Shown here one piece after another: positions 36,201 through 47,374 of a DNA stretch of 64,000 nucleotides. Below the pieces are notes generated by a model, which was not told where the DNA came from, ran no database searches, and worked only from the letters and a program-made list of their open reading frames with translations. Each line of letters starts with the position of its first letter. Within the stretch, counting starts at the first letter, position 1. The position numbers were made by a program, and so were the translations under genes. Origin of the DNA: Mesostigma viride (taxonomy: Eukaryota > Streptophyta > Mesostigmatophyceae > Mesostigmatales > Mesostigmataceae); contig RPFO01000213.1 of the NCBI GenBank assembly GCA_009746045.1, positions 6,962,609 through 7,026,608 on the forward strand, in the 5' to 3' direction.

Positions 36201-36553
36201 CTTGAAAATGCAAATAAAAAAATGTTATTGCGTGAGTTCGTCTCTTTTCATGATGTGCTGCGAAGTGCCGAGGTCGTGACCCTTGTCGGACAGGAGGGGA
36301 TGTTGTTGTTGTTGTTCCCACGCCGGACATGACCGACAGGAATGTAGCCTGGCACGCTGCCGCGCCAGCTGGAGGGCACTATTGACTACCTCTAGTACCT
36401 AGTACCCATAGCCCCATGCCATAAGCTTTGCCGGGCCGGCCATTCTACGGCGAGCCGGCCAGCCGGCGCCTAGCCGGCCAGTTTGGAAAACAGCCGGCGC
36501 CGGGTGCTTGCCGGCGGCATTTGCCGCCGGCGCCGGCTGTAAAATAATCCCTG
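33296..36553. mobile_element. hAT-type non-autonomous element inserted in element II
   Basis: 3,258 bp with ends CAGGGATTTTTTTT and AAAATAATCCCTG. Flanking 8-mers are GTGAGGAA (33288-33295) and GTGGGGAA (36554-36561); elements I and III show a single GTGGGGAA at that point, so this is a proven insertion with an 8-bp duplication and one later change. Subterminal regions are rich in GCCGGC. No transposase remains. It carries the nested TTAA element 35174-36134 and AT-rich unassigned DNA. A CAGGG terminus with an 8-bp duplication fits the hAT superfamily. Confidence 0.85.
35174..36134. mobile_element. TTAA-flanked (piggyBac-like) non-autonomous element
   Basis: 961 bp, ends CCCCTCAACCGTC and GACGGTTGAGGGG, flanked by TTAA at 35170-35173 and 36135-36138. 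CCC-initial ends with TTAA duplication are piggyBac traits. Repeated hairpins ACTGGTGACTCA/TGAGTCACCAGT at about 35398, 35749 and 36091, and CTCGTGCCGATTTT near the left end, are family-specific. No transposase. Confidence 0.8.
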
Positions 36554-36561
36554 GTGGGGAA

Positions 36562-38672
36562 GGCACGGCTGCTCGACCTGTTGGCTATGCGGCCGAGCTG
36601 GCGGGAGATATATGCTAGAGAAGAGAACTTCATCAAGCCAGCGGTTGCGGCGAGCGCAAGGTATTGGAGTGTGCCCAAGCCCAGCCGGGGATGCTCCATG
36701 GCTGAATGGGGCAAGCACATGAGCCGGGCAGCAGGCGTGGGCATGGTGGCGTTCCGGGAGAGGCGGCCCAAGTGGGTGGATGGCTGCTTTGGAGTGGCCA
36801 AGGGGGTGGGTGGGTGAGCTACGGTTCATCGTCAACAGGAAGCTGGGCAACCTGCTGTGGGTGGACCCCCCCAAGATCCTGCTCCCCCACCTGGGCATGG
36901 GGCATTCGCATGCGGTGGCGCTGGGGGAGGCCATCCAGGAGATGCATGGTGCTCTACATGAGCGGGGCTCTGGATCCGAGTCGCCAGGTCAACTACCTCT
37001 CAAGCGCAGGTGAGCTCACCTTGGTGCGCGACGAGTGTGGCCAGCCGCTGCGCTTGGTCATCGAGTACAAGGAGGAGCGCGCCGGGGAGCTTCAGATCGA
37101 CCTGGAAAACCCCCCTGCCCCCATGCCGTCCATCACCATCGATGACTTGGTGGCCAGCAACGTGCGGACCTGCGAGGCGGTGAACCAGCTCATCACGCGC
37201 CCACTTGAGGAAGGCTACCTTCCTAACAACCTTGTGCCGTCTAAGGAGGAGACTAAGATGGTCAGCCTGGAAAGGGACGAGCTAGAAGCCCTGGGCGTGG
37301 TGCACCGACGGAACGGCGTGCTGGAACCAACGATCAAGCAGCTCAACCTTGTGATCGCCCACACACTGGCTATACTCACCACTCGTGGCCGAGCTACGGC
37401 TGAGGGGCTGGCTGCCATCTTGGTGCGGTGGTTGTGGCTGCAGATGTTTAGCCGCAGCTGCCTCTCCATCTGGCAGCAATGTTTCAGATTCATTAGCCTG
37501 CAAGGGTGGGGGCAGCAGTTGTGGGTGCTGTGGGCCAGGGTGCGGGAGGAGTGAGAGTGTGCCCTGGCCTTGGCACCAATGCTAAGGGTTGACTGAAGCG
37601 CACCTTAGGCACGCGAGGGTGTCGCATCTGACGCGTCCACCTACGGGCAAGGTGTCCTCTACGCTACAATGGAGCCAGGCGATGTGAAGGAGCTGGCGCG
37701 GGCACGTGAGCTGCGGGGGTACTGTACCCAACTTTGCTCATACCGACCGAGGTGGCCTACGCTGGCCCCAGGCCGCTGAGTACGCGGGCGCAACAAGCAA
37801 TCACTAGCCAGCAATGGCGGATTGGGGTCAGGAGTCATTGGTGGGATCCGGGGTTGCACATCGAGGAGGTGCGGGCCGCAGTGAAGGGCGTGGAGAGGAG
37901 TTCGCGCAGCCTGGCAAACCGAGCAAAGCGGGTGGTGAGGTTGGTGGATTCCCCCGCGGCATTTGGCTGCTTGGCAAAGGGGCGGTCATCATCCTACAAG
38001 CTCAACAAGCAGTGCCGCCGCTTGTGTGCGCTGACCCTCGCCACTGGGAGTCGTTCCCAGCGGGTGTGGACGCCAAGTGCACTTCAACCCGCCGATGGCG
38101 TTTCTCGCGGTCAATCCATGGCGACTTTCTTGGCAGGCTGGGTGCGCGACCTGACGGCGGAAGGCATCCATCCTAACCTGGGGCCCCCTGCACCTGTTAG
38201 CAGCCTTCCATTGCTAGAGGGGAAAGTAAAGCCGGCTACCTTGCTGGCCTGCCGTCGTGGCCTTGATTCTTTATTGAATTGGTGGGAGGCTGGCGGGCGG
38301 GCGGACAGGTCATCGTCACGAGCCGACACCCTTGAGGAGACATTTTGTGCGTATGTTGCCTGGGCTCGCTTACAGGGATACAGCCGCCAGACGTGTGTCA
38401 ATGCCTTGATGGGGTTGCAACTTTATTATCCCGTTATGGTGAAGCCGTGGGACTTGGCCCGTGGCATCCTCGCTGGGTGGAAAACACTTGTGCCCACCCA
38501 TGGGAGGCAGCGTTTGCACTTGCCAGCTCCATGGTCATGCAAGGTCGGCGCCTTGCGGACGTGCTGGTGGTCATCGTGTTCCGCCATTACCTGAGAATCT
38601 CGGAGGCGCTGAACCTCGGTGTTGGCCATGTGCGCCTCCAGCCTGAGGTTCAGCTTGGGCTGGCCCAGCGAG
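36562..38672 (+). pseudogene. RT-RNase H-recombinase of element II, fragment
   Basis: Carries all the lesions seen in element III: a 4-bp GGGT insertion (about 36806), a deletion of about 185 bp over RT motif A, and stops where element I reads Leu, Arg and Leu (37552-37554 and two more just downstream). RT motif C (I-T-I-D-D-L) and RNase H P-A-D-G-V-S-R persist. The 2A-like motif is N-L-G-P (38163-38186). The recombinase ends after box 1 (L-R-I-S-E-A-L), the rest being deleted. Confidence 0.8.
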
Positions 38673-38761
38673 GCGGCCGGGATGTGGCCTGCCTTTTTGT
38701 GTGCTCCACTCATTGTTTCAATACAGGATCTGGCTACCCTGGAGTTCCAGGGTTAATAGAA

Positions 38762-39128
38762 ATATATTTCCTTAGTTTGGCCAGCATTTGGCCAGCAATC
38801 CGAACGAAGCAGTAAATGCAATGCGCGGGCGCAAACCGCCATTGCCAGGTCGTAGATGATTAAAATACGCATTCGACGTTCAAAAGTAATCCTTGACCCA
38901 TTGCACTTTGACCGCCCGGAACATATTTATAAGTTTGTGAGAAGTATGTGATATAAGGTATGGTATCAAACTGTGGGGAAACTTATAAACTTTCATTCTT
39001 CTTGCAGCTGAACGTTTCCAACTTCCCAATGGTATTCGCGGCATTTGGTCCCGGCTCAAGAACGGGCCGATGCATAGGCTAGAACTCGAATTTCGGCGGA
39101 AAATCGGCAGCCAGACCATTTAGGGGCT
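38762..39128. mobile_element. Right-end fragment of the 58140-59838 TTAA element family
   Basis: TAGTTTGGCCAGCATTTGGCC through GAAACTTATAAACTTTCATTC to AATCGGCAGCCAGACCATTTAGGGG matches 59500-59838 in order. Ends GGGG followed by CTAC rather than TTAA. Starts exactly where element II ends. Confidence 0.65.
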
Positions 39129-39464
39129 ACCTGTAGTAGGTGACGGACGGTAGAGCTACGCTACAGGCGGCAGATCGGCCCCCTTTGAGCCCGCTGCAAT
39201 GCAATTTAACTGTAAATTGAGCAAATAGCTCAATTTTTTCATCATTCATCCACAGCGATTCATTTTATCGACAAGCATTGGGAGAATAATGGGATGCGGC
39301 ATGCTATTCCAGGGAGCTAGCTCTAATTTAGCATTATATCAGTCTGACAAATTCCGCTCCGCGCTTCGTGGAACAGCCCATCGGTGCATTCTTTGGTCGC
39401 TCGTAATGCTTGCAATGCTGATGCCATCCGCTATTTGTATTGTGCTCCGATGCTCCCTGGTCAG
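39129..39464. other. Intron-like sequence before an LRR exon
   Basis: No repeat recognised. A frame from 39289 runs into the exon but has no domain upstream of it. Confidence 0.35.
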
Positions 39465-39536
39465 ATCTCTGATGAACAACCGGCTGTGGGGCACCATCCC
39501 TAGCTTCATCACCGACAATGATGACTTTAGCTATTT
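39465..39536 (+). CDS. LRR exon (one repeat, 72 nt), phase-2 introns
   Basis: Acceptor CCCTGGTCAG, exactly 72 nt, donor GTAAGTTGC. Peptide S-L-M-N-N-R-L-W-G-T-I-P-S-F-I-T ... F-S-Y is a textbook plant-type LRR. Same strand and phase as 15558, 20635 and 22675. If one gene, elements, simple repeats and the hAT insert between 22.7 and 39.5 kb are intronic. Confidence 0.75.
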
Positions 39537-40194
39537 GTAAGTTGCCGCCGTGACATTATCACATCAAGCCGATGAGTTGATGCGCTACATGTATTGCATG
39601 TTATAATCTTATACTACTGGCTAGTACATGACATGATTCAGTGGCAAGTCTGAGCTATACACACGGACTGCATGGAAACTCTTATGTCATTTCGCTCTTT
39701 CATTTCGGCCCTTCATGGTCTGTGTGGATTATCGGCAGCAGGTACTACGGAACCTCTATCTATGCGTAATTGTACCATGGGTAGTTAACAGTTCGTTCAA
39801 GTAGCTCAGACCAGGAAATCACTAGCCAAGGAAATCGAACAACAGCCTGCGTAGCCGACCACCCCTCAAGGCTCTATGGAGCCTTCAGCCCATATCTCCT
39901 CTTAAATATTAGTACATTGTCCATCTGATGACTCCATCACGGGGTTCAGAGGTATACTGTTATCCCTTCCATAGTACACAGTGAGAAAAGGGAGGGCGGC
40001 TAAAGCTGGTTGTCACTGTCGGGGGGAACTGTCAGGCCACAGTGTACACTCTATGCAACCTGAAGAACATCTGGCACAACTCTGGGTGGGATTAAACTAT
40101 TTGCATTGGCACATGTATGTTTGGCTGATGCTTCACCGTTGCAGGCACAAAAAGCACACACCAACAGACATACTCTCTCGCTTGCTCGCCCCAC
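39537..40194. other. Intron-like sequence
   Basis: No exon with LRR pattern found; short phrases near 39722-39755 are unconvincing. Confidence 0.35.
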
Positions 40195-40259
40195 CGCCCA
40201 CCCATCCACACGCCCACCCACCTACCCTGTGCCCACCCGTCCTCCAACCATCCACCCAC

Positions 40260-40291
<32 letters not shown>

Positions 40292-40292
40292 G

Positions 40293-40323
<31 letters not shown>

Positions 40324-40404
40324 GTCTGTCTCTGTGTGTGTGTCTCTCTCTGTCTGAGTCTCTCCTCTCTCTCTCTCTTCCTGTCTCTCTCTGTCTGTCT
40401 CTCT

Positions 40405-40481
<77 letters not shown>

Positions 40482-40490
40482 ACACACATA
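40195..40490. repeat. CCCA-rich tract then (CT)n microsatellite
   Basis: CCCACCCAT-type words to about 40260, then CT/CTGT dinucleotide runs to about 40480. R-E and S-L frames are artefacts. Confidence 0.95.
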
Positions 40491-40650
40491 CACACAAGGG
40501 CCAGCAAAGTGAGGGGATTTATGTTAGTCCGAAGCGTTGCATTATAGGCGCCGTGCCCCCTTCAGCGACAGCTCTTGGAGGTGGGTTTGAGAGAGCAGAT
40601 TCCTCTCTCAGGGCCTAAGACGATTTAGGGGCATATCTTGGGTTACTAAA

Positions 40651-41445
40651 AACTTCTCTGTTTTCTTTGAATATCTAATGGTATTATTAACGTACGTGGG
40701 AAAGATAGGGCCGCTATGCCTTGGCCTGTGATATGGAAGGCTGTCTGCGACAAAGGTTGACAAATCCCTTTTCTACAAAGGCCGCTCCAAGCTCGCCTAA
40801 TTTTTTTTACAGGACCCGGTTGTTAATAATGGTCGGCGGTTATTGTTGAGTGGTCCGAAAAAATTTGTGGAATATTTTATCCAACTTTCTCATCGAGATT
40901 CGTAATTGCATGTATGTTAGCCATGCACCAGCTGTCTTGTTAAGGACATTTGGTTCGGCTGGTTGCCTAGGCGAATCTTAATTATTTGCTGAGTATTTTT
41001 AGTAAGTCGTAGCTAATTATTTCATAGTGGACCGGCCCAAAGGGTCAATAATGGGCGAAATTTGTGGCTTTTAGTGTCAGGACCTTATGTATGATAGCCG
41101 TTCCAGTTAGCGTACTGTCGTGGGGGTGTTTGACGACGCTACTTCTGGTGGCGTTTGCGGCACCGTTCAGGCGGATGCGGCATGAAATAATTTAGGATGA
41201 TGTCAGCTTGGCGGACCATGCCTTAAGCAAGCTAGGCGGGCTATGATACGCTATTGTTTCTTTTCTGACAATGGCCTGTGCAAATTGCACATTTTAGCGC
41301 GGCTTGCATCTGCTTTATAGACACGGCAGATGGTGGTAGACACAACCGCAAAGTTGTTCGACCAAGCATAGCTGAGTTGGTCGTGCAAAGGAATGCCGTT
41401 TTTCCCCGGCTGCGGGGCTTTCGGCAATGTGTTTTGCATTACTTA
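40651..41445 (+). mobile_element. C-family split-repeat element fragment (A1 plus internal start)
   Basis: GTACGTGGGAAAGATAGGGCC through GATGATGTCAGCTTGGCGGACC is a diverged A repeat. It is followed at about 41270 by internal sequence (GTGCAAATTGCACATTTTAG, GTTGTTCGACCAAGCATAGC) shared with the interior of 17527-19855. No B repeat follows, so the 3' part is lost. Confidence 0.7.
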
Positions 41446-41853
41446 ACTAAAACTGGGGCGCCTGGGGAAATTCCGGCATTTCGCACACAACGCTCGTTAC
41501 CGAGGTGACAATTAATTACGACTCGGCGAAATTCAGCCTCGCGCGGTAATCCCTATTTCAACTTGGCCTATGCCCGGCCTACGCCGCACATAGAAATCAC
41601 AAATATTTCAACTCGGTCTGCCAAGCTTACCCGCCGGGAATATTTACATGCCCCAGAGAGGAACCAAACCCGGTACCCCAGGAGTGTACGCAAATCTATT
41701 AAGTTAGGTAATCTGAAACGCATTACTTTTGCAGCTTGCGCAAACAGCCAAAAAAAGGACCTCTTGGGGGGGCGGGGGGAATTACCAACTCATGAAACAC
41801 TCATTACTCTTGGGTGCCAAGTAGGTAGGAAGTTTGCAAGTTGGGGCAACTAA
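41446..41853. other. Unassigned
   Basis: A 96-codon frame at 41563-41853 is not recognised. Nothing else seen. Confidence 0.3.
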
Positions 41854-42080
41854 ATCGTGGCTCTCTGAACATAGTTTCTTTGTAGTGAGATGGAAGGGTA
41901 GCCGCTATAGCTGGGTTATAGGGTTCACGTGACATACCTTTTGAGGCCGTTGCGGCCTGATCCGGATCAGTCGTGGCCAAAGCTTTGGCCAGGTGGCAGG
42001 AGCTACGTTGAGATATAAACCTGCCACTGTCTAGGTTTCTTTGTTAATAACGTAGTGATTAACTAGATCTAGATTCTTTT

Positions 42081-42902
42081 CGTGTATCCATTGCTCCCAC
42101 TCCGCCAACTTCTTATTGAAAACATTGAGTGGTCGCTTAAAATGGACAGCAAAATGGCGTCCCCTGCCATGTGCAGTTCTCCGAGCAAAGTTTGCGAATT
42201 CCCAAGACACCAAAACACAGGGAGGGTGGGTGGGCAAGAAAAAAGACCTTCCCCTTCCTCGCAAGGTCCCTAAAAACACGACACAACAAGTTAGGTGAAA
42301 TAGTGCCGGAACCTTTTTGCCGTTGGGGCAAATCGGTCCGGAACACTATTTTGCCTGGATTCACCACTTCCGAGCACCCAAGTTCATTCGGCCGAATGAA
42401 CTTGCGTGCTCGGAAGTGGTGAATCCAGGCAAAATAGTGTTCCGGACCGATTTGCCCCAACGGCAAAAAGGTTCCGGCACTATTTCACCTAGCTCAACAC
42501 GCTACATGGCAACGCCCCTTAAAAAATCCCAGCCTTACTGACACAACTCAAATGTCAGACCGGCAACTACAAAATGTCAGCAAAATGATTCGAGTCAGAA
42601 CTTTTTTAAACTACACTAGTCACCAATCAAAGGCAGTTTCAGGCCAGCATACAAAATTAAAAGGCCTTATAAATACGACCTTTTTAACCGCCTGAACAAC
42701 AACGAAAACTGCCCGTACCTAATCACCCAGTTACATAATCCGAACTGCTTATCATCCGCCAAAAACGGCCCTAGTCGCCGGCCATGCCAGCGAAAATGGA
42801 ACCCCAAGAGCGTGCCACGTAATCTTTGCAGCGGTCAGGAACACTTCGATTGCGGCATTCGTTCTCGCCCATTATAAGAAACTATTTTCAGAGAAATCCG
42901 AT
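42081..42902 (-). mobile_element. Solo terminal unit of a fourth family inserted in A1 of element III
   Basis: Read on the - strand, it begins ATCGGATTTCTCTGAAAATAG (42902), as at 48438, and ends with GACCACTCAATGTTTTCAAT and a nearby GCCCACCCACCCTCCCTGTG, the B-type sequence. About 822 bp. A1 of element III resumes on both sides (CTAGATTCTTT / TTCTCACGCAATATG). It contains the 198-bp palindrome. Confidence 0.7.
42293..42490. repeat. 198-bp near-perfect palindrome
   Basis: Two 99-nt arms with a single mismatch (C/G at the CACCCAAG/CTTGCGTG position) and no spacer; centre TTCGG/CCGAA at 42391/42392. Ends AGGTGAAATAGTGCCGG and its complement. A transcript would fold into a perfect long hairpin. 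It explains the mirrored open frames on both strands here. Confidence 0.95.
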
Positions 42903-43169
42903 TTCTCACGCAATATGTGACCTAATAGCCCCGGCAGCCTTACATAAGCTGCCGGCAGTGAGAACGCCACATTGCGTCATTTGTTCAGACGCAACATTTT
43001 CGTGGCGAAAAAATGCCGTCCGGGCCAAGGCCGCAAGGAAAAAAACAAACCCACCTAGCTAAGGTCGGCCTCTTTTCTTTTCACGAGGGCGGCGACAGCA
43101 AGCCAGGGGAAACGAACCTCTGGTTTGACGAACCTTTACTGTCTGAGCCATTTTTGGCCCTGAGCAGCA

Positions 43170-44217
43170 ATGCCGAAGGGGCGCAAGGCTACAGCAAGGC
43201 AGGCAGCGCGCAGGGAAGATGGGACACCCACACCGCGGTCTGCTGCCGCCAGTCACCCGCCAGTCGCCTTCAGCGCCAAAAAGAAGCAGCTCGCCACTCT
43301 GCTCGCCAAGTGCATCAGCCCCGCTGAGGCGGTGCATGGGGGCGGTCGAGCAGGTCTTCGGTGCCAAGGACTGGGAGACGGACGCCAGCTCGTGGAGCTC
43401 GAGCCAGCTGAGGTCTGTCGTGCAGTTGCTGGCCCATCACGTTGACGTTGCCAACGTGTTGGGCGCATGTGACCCAAACGAACCGTTGGTGGCAAAGTTG
43501 CTGGCTGCTGCAGATCTCGCGGCGGACGAGGAGGAGGAGGCGCTGCCACCAACGACACCTGCGCAACGAAAAATGGCCAAGCCGAAAGGCGTGACCAAAA
43601 GTTCCGCAGGTTGGGGGAATGTCGGAAAGGAAACGAGGGCGAGGTTGGCGACATTCGTTGGGGCACCTCCGGAAACCGAAAATCAGGACGAAGAGCAGGA
43701 CGAGGAGGGGGAGGTCCCAGCCGAGAAATTCATGCAAGGTTTGAAGGCGCTGGGAGGACTGGAGGGGGCGAGAAGCCAGTTCAAGGCCTCGAAATGTGTG
43801 GTGCTGCCGAGCCGAGCCAAGAGCGTGCAATATCGGATTTTGGAGCGGGTGCTGCTGGGGGTGTTGGAGGGCGCCAGCGACAATGGGATGGGAATCCGGT
43901 CGTGGGTCATGACAGTCAAGCCTGGAAATTGGCGGAACATGGAGAACAGGAAAATTGTCATGAACATTGCATTGGCCATGGACACCCTTCTCAAGGAGCT
44001 GGGCTCAGCAGCCGGGGAGCTTGTGGGCATGGAGTACCTAATGAGGGTGGTGGCGGCCTTGCTGCAGGTGGGCAAGGAGGGGGGGTTGGAAGCTGGCAAG
44101 CCACTCCTGCCATTGGGGGAGGAGGCTGCACTTTCAGCCACCCCGGCTGTCAAGGCAGCCCTCCAAACTGCAATCCTCTTGGACAAGCTCAGCAAGGCCC
44201 AACAAGTAGAAATATAG
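43170..44217 (+). pseudogene. Gag-like gene of element III, one frameshift
   Basis: Start MPKGRKATARQAARRED at 43170; A-K-K-K-Q-L-A-T-L-L-A-K and S-P-A-E-A-V follow. Near 43336 a small insertion moves the frame to the one that then stays open to 44217 (V-F-G-A-K-D-W ... ENQDEEQDEEG ... VMTVKPGNWRNMENRK ... A-I-L-L-D-K-L-S-K). About 350 residues. The best-preserved gag in the window: N-terminal basic, middle acidic, C-terminal helical. No zinc knuckle. Function as particle protein is inferred from position. Confidence 0.65.
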
Positions 44218-44379
44218 AATCCCAGCGGGACCGCTCCCTTTTCCCGCTGCCATACCCACTTAGGCCAGCGTACACCGAATGGGGCAGGGTGAGATCGGCA
44301 CGCCGGCGACAGCGTACCACGCGCCGCCACCGCGGGTACACACTGCCATGCAAGGTAGTACGTTGGCTTAATTGGCTGT

Positions 44380-45656
44380 GTGTGGGGGGGGGCAGACCCT
44401 CCTCTTAACCCTAGAGGGGCGTGCTCTAAGGGGAGGGAGGAGGCCCTTGCGAGGGTCAAGAAGCACTGCACCTGGCACAGTCGCCGTGTAGGGGGCGTTG
44501 CGACAGGCCAGGAGCAAGAAGGTGCTGATTCAATACATGGGAAGCAGAATAAGTATGAACAACTGCGCGCGGACGTGGTGAGTTTACCAAGGGCGGAGGT
44601 GGTGGGGAAGGCACGGCTGCTCGACCTGTTGGCTACGCGGCCGAGCTGGCGGGAGATATATGCCAGCGAAGAGAACTGCATCAAGCCAGCGGTTGCGGCG
44701 AGCGCAAGGTATTGGAGTGTGCCCAAGCCCAGCCGGGGATGCTCCATGGCTGAATGGGGCAAGCTCATGAGCCGGGCAGCAGGCGTGGGCATGGTGGCGT
44801 TCCGGGAGAGACGGCCCAAGTGGGTGGATGGCTGCTTTGGAGTGGCCAAGGGGGTGGGTGGGTGAGCTACGCTTCATCGTCAACAGGAAGCTGGGCAACC
44901 TGCTGTGGGTGGACCCCCCCAAGATCCTGTTACCCCACCTGGGCATGGGGCATTCGCATGCGGTGGTGCTGGGGGAGGCCATCCAGGAGATGCATGGTGC
45001 TCTACATGAGCGGGGCTCTGGATCCGAGTCGCCAGGTCAACTACCTCTCAAGCGCAGGTGAGCTCACCTTGGTGCGCGACGAGTGTGGCCAGCCGCTGCG
45101 CTTGGTCATCGAGTACAAGGAGGAGCGCGCCGGGGAGCTTCAGATCGACCTGGAAAACCCCCCTGCCCCCATGCCGTCCATCACCATCGATGACTTGGTG
45201 GCCAGCAACGTGCGGACCTGCGAGGCGGTGAACCAGCTCATCACGCGCCCACTTGAGGAAGGCTACCTTCCTAACAACCTTGTGCCGTCTAAGGAGGAGA
45301 CTAAGATGGTCAGCCTGGAAAGGGACGAGCTAGAAGCCCTGGGGGTGGTGCACCGACGGAACGGCGTGCTGGAACCAACGGTCATGCAGCTCAACCTTGT
45401 GATCGCCCACACACTGGCTATACTCACCACTCGTGGCCGAGCTACGGCTGAGGGGCTGGCTGCCATCTTGGTGCGGTGGTTGTGGCTGCAGATGTTTAGC
45501 CGCAGCTGCCTCTCCATCTGGCAGCAATGTTTCAGATTCATTAGCCTGCAAGGGTGGGGGCAGCGGTTGCGGGTGCTGTGGGCCAGGGTGCGGGAGGAGT
45601 GAGAGTGTGCCCTGGCCTTGGCACCAATGCTAAGGGTTGACTGAAGCGCACCTTAG
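44380..45656 (+). pseudogene. Reverse transcriptase of element III, deleted
   Basis: Opens with a basic segment, then W-R-E-I-Y-A-S-E-E-N (no stop, unlike element I), then L-R-F-I-V-N-R-K-L-G-N after a 4-bp GGGT insertion. RT motif A is deleted (about 185 bp relative to 5503-5690 of element I). Motif C I-T-I-D-D-L is present near 45186. Stops at 45600-45602 (TGA), 45642-45644 (TGA) and 45654-45656 (TAG) replace sense codons of element I. It cannot make active RT. Confidence 0.8.
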
Positions 45657-47163
45657 GCACGCGAGGGTGTCGCATCTGACGCGTCCACCTACGGGCAAGG
45701 TGTCCTCTACGCTACAATGGAGCCAGGCGATGTGAAGGAGCTGGCGCGGGCACGTGAGCTGCGGGGGTACCCGACTTTGCTCATACCGACCGAGGTGGCC
45801 TACGCTGGCCCCAGGCCGCTGAGTACGCGGGCGCAACAAGCAATCACTAGCCAGCAATGGCGGATTGGGGTCAGGAGTCATTGGTGGGATCCGGGGTTGC
45901 ACATCGAGGAGGTGCGGGCCGCAGTGAAGGGCGTGGAGAGGAGTTCGCGCAGCCTGGCAAACCGAGCAAAGCGGGTGGTGAGGTTGGTGGATTCCCCCGC
46001 GGCATTTGGCCGCTTGGCTAAGGGGCGGTCATCATCCTACAAGCTCAACAAGCAGTGCTGCCGCTTGTGCGCGCTGACCCTCGCCACTGGGAGTCGTTCC
46101 CAGTGGGTGTGGACGCCGAGTGCACTTCAACCAGCCGATGGCGTTTCTCGCGGTAAATCCATGGCGACTTTCTTGGCGGGCTGGGTGCGCGACCTGACCG
46201 CGGAAGGCATTCATCCTAACCCAGGGCCCCCTGCACCTGTTAGCTACCTTCCATTACTTGAGGGGAAAGTAAAGCCGGCTACCTTGCTGGCCTACCGTCG
46301 TGGCCTTGATTCTTTATTGAATTGGTGGGAGGGTGGCGGGCGGGCGGACAGGTCATCGTCACGAGCCGACACCTTTGAGGAGACATTCTGTGCATATGTC
46401 GTCTGGGCTCACTTACAGGGATACAGCCGCCAGACGTGTGTCAATGCCTTGATGGGGTTGCAACTTTACTATCCCGTTACGGTGAAGCGGTGGGACTTGG
46501 CCCGTGGCATCCTCGCTGGGTGGAAAACACTTGTGCCCACCCGTGCCCCTCCTCCCATTCCATGGGAGGCGGCGTTTGCACTTGCCAGCTCGATGGTCAT
46601 GCAAGGTCGGCGCCTTGCGGACCTGCTTGTGGTCATCGTGTTCCGCCATTTCCTGCGAATCTCGGAGGCGCTGAACCTCGGTGTTGGCCATTGGCACCAC
46701 CAGCCTGACGTTCGGCTTGGGCCGGCTCAGCGGGGCGACCTGCTGTTGAGGTCTACCAAGACCTCTAAGGGCAAGACTCAGTCCATGGTGGTGGAAGATG
46801 TGATGTCTGAAACCATCCTCCGTCACTGCATCGCCGGTAAGCACGCTTGGTCCCGAGGCCGTGTTCCCTTTCACCTACCCGCAATTCAGGCTCTTTTGGC
46901 AGGATGCGAGTCAGCCCTTGGGGGTCTCCCAGATTTTCACCATTCAAGGGCTGCGGCATGGGGGTGCCACTCATGATTTCCTCGAGGGTCGCAGCATGGG
47001 GGACATCCAGGGCCGGGGGTGCTGGCTTAGCAGCTCCACGGTTGCCCATTATGTGGGCTTGCACCGCAGTTTGGAGGTGGAGTTTCCTGAGGTTCTTCTT
47101 CGGGCCATGGCCGCCTGCCCCCCTCGGGCCTGGCGGGCTAGTTTGAAATTGCCCTCCACCTAG
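45657..47163 (+). pseudogene. RNase H - 2A-like - tyrosine recombinase of element III
   Basis: Open from 45717 to 46976: RNase H end (P-A-D-G-V-S-R), GIHPNPGP at 46206-46229, core-binding domain (V-K-P-A-T-L-L-A-Y-R-R), and box 1 (L-R-I-S-E-A-L). This shows that RT-RNase H and recombinase are one continuous frame. A 4-bp insertion near 46850 (TCCC) shifts the rest to the frame 46861-47163: G-L-R-H-G-G-A-T, R-G-C-W (His lost, TGC at 47020-47022), and T-V-A-H-Y-V-G with the nucleophilic Tyr at 47050-47052. Confidence 0.8.
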
Positions 47164-47235
47164 TTTGGTTGTTCATTTCTATGTCATTATGCTAGGTTCT
47201 GTGCTCCTGGCATGGATCGCCAGGGAGGGACATAA

Positions 47236-47374
47236 GGACAAGGCCAGCCTTTGCCAAGCAATAAGTATTCCCATGAGTGCCATTGGCGGCCGGGTTGTGG
47301 CCCGCCTTTTGTATGTGCTCCACTCATTGTTTTAATAAAGAGTCTGGTTACCCTGGAGTTCAGCGGTTAATAGA
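47236..47374 (+). repeat. B1 repeat of element III
   Basis: AAGGCCAGCCTTTGCC to TTAATAGA, matching B2 (47809-47969). Contains TTTAATAAAGAG. Confidence 0.8.

Larger units (their letters stand above)
31993..38761 (+). mobile_element. Element II: 5'-truncated, split PAT/Kangaroo-like element
   Basis: Homology to elements I and III begins at about 31993 inside gag (CAGCCCCGCTGAGGCTG); A1 is missing. It continues to 33295, is interrupted by the hAT-type element 33296-36553, resumes at 36562 and runs to 38672. There it jumps from mid-recombinase (GGCCCAGCG) straight into the B repeat (GCGGCCGGGATGTGG), ending TTAATAGAA at 38761. The deletion removed the recombinase C-terminus, B1 and A2 at a GCGG microhomology. 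Confidence 0.85.

Noticed and set aside
42031-42541. Mirrored frames on both strands (starting MPLGQIGPEHYF)
   Set aside because: Produced by the 198-bp palindrome; no independent evidence for coding.
43683-44849. 388-codon frame on the - strand of element III
   Set aside because: Antisense shadow of gag and RT; the + strand proteins are conserved in three copies, and equivalent - strand frames are broken elsewhere.
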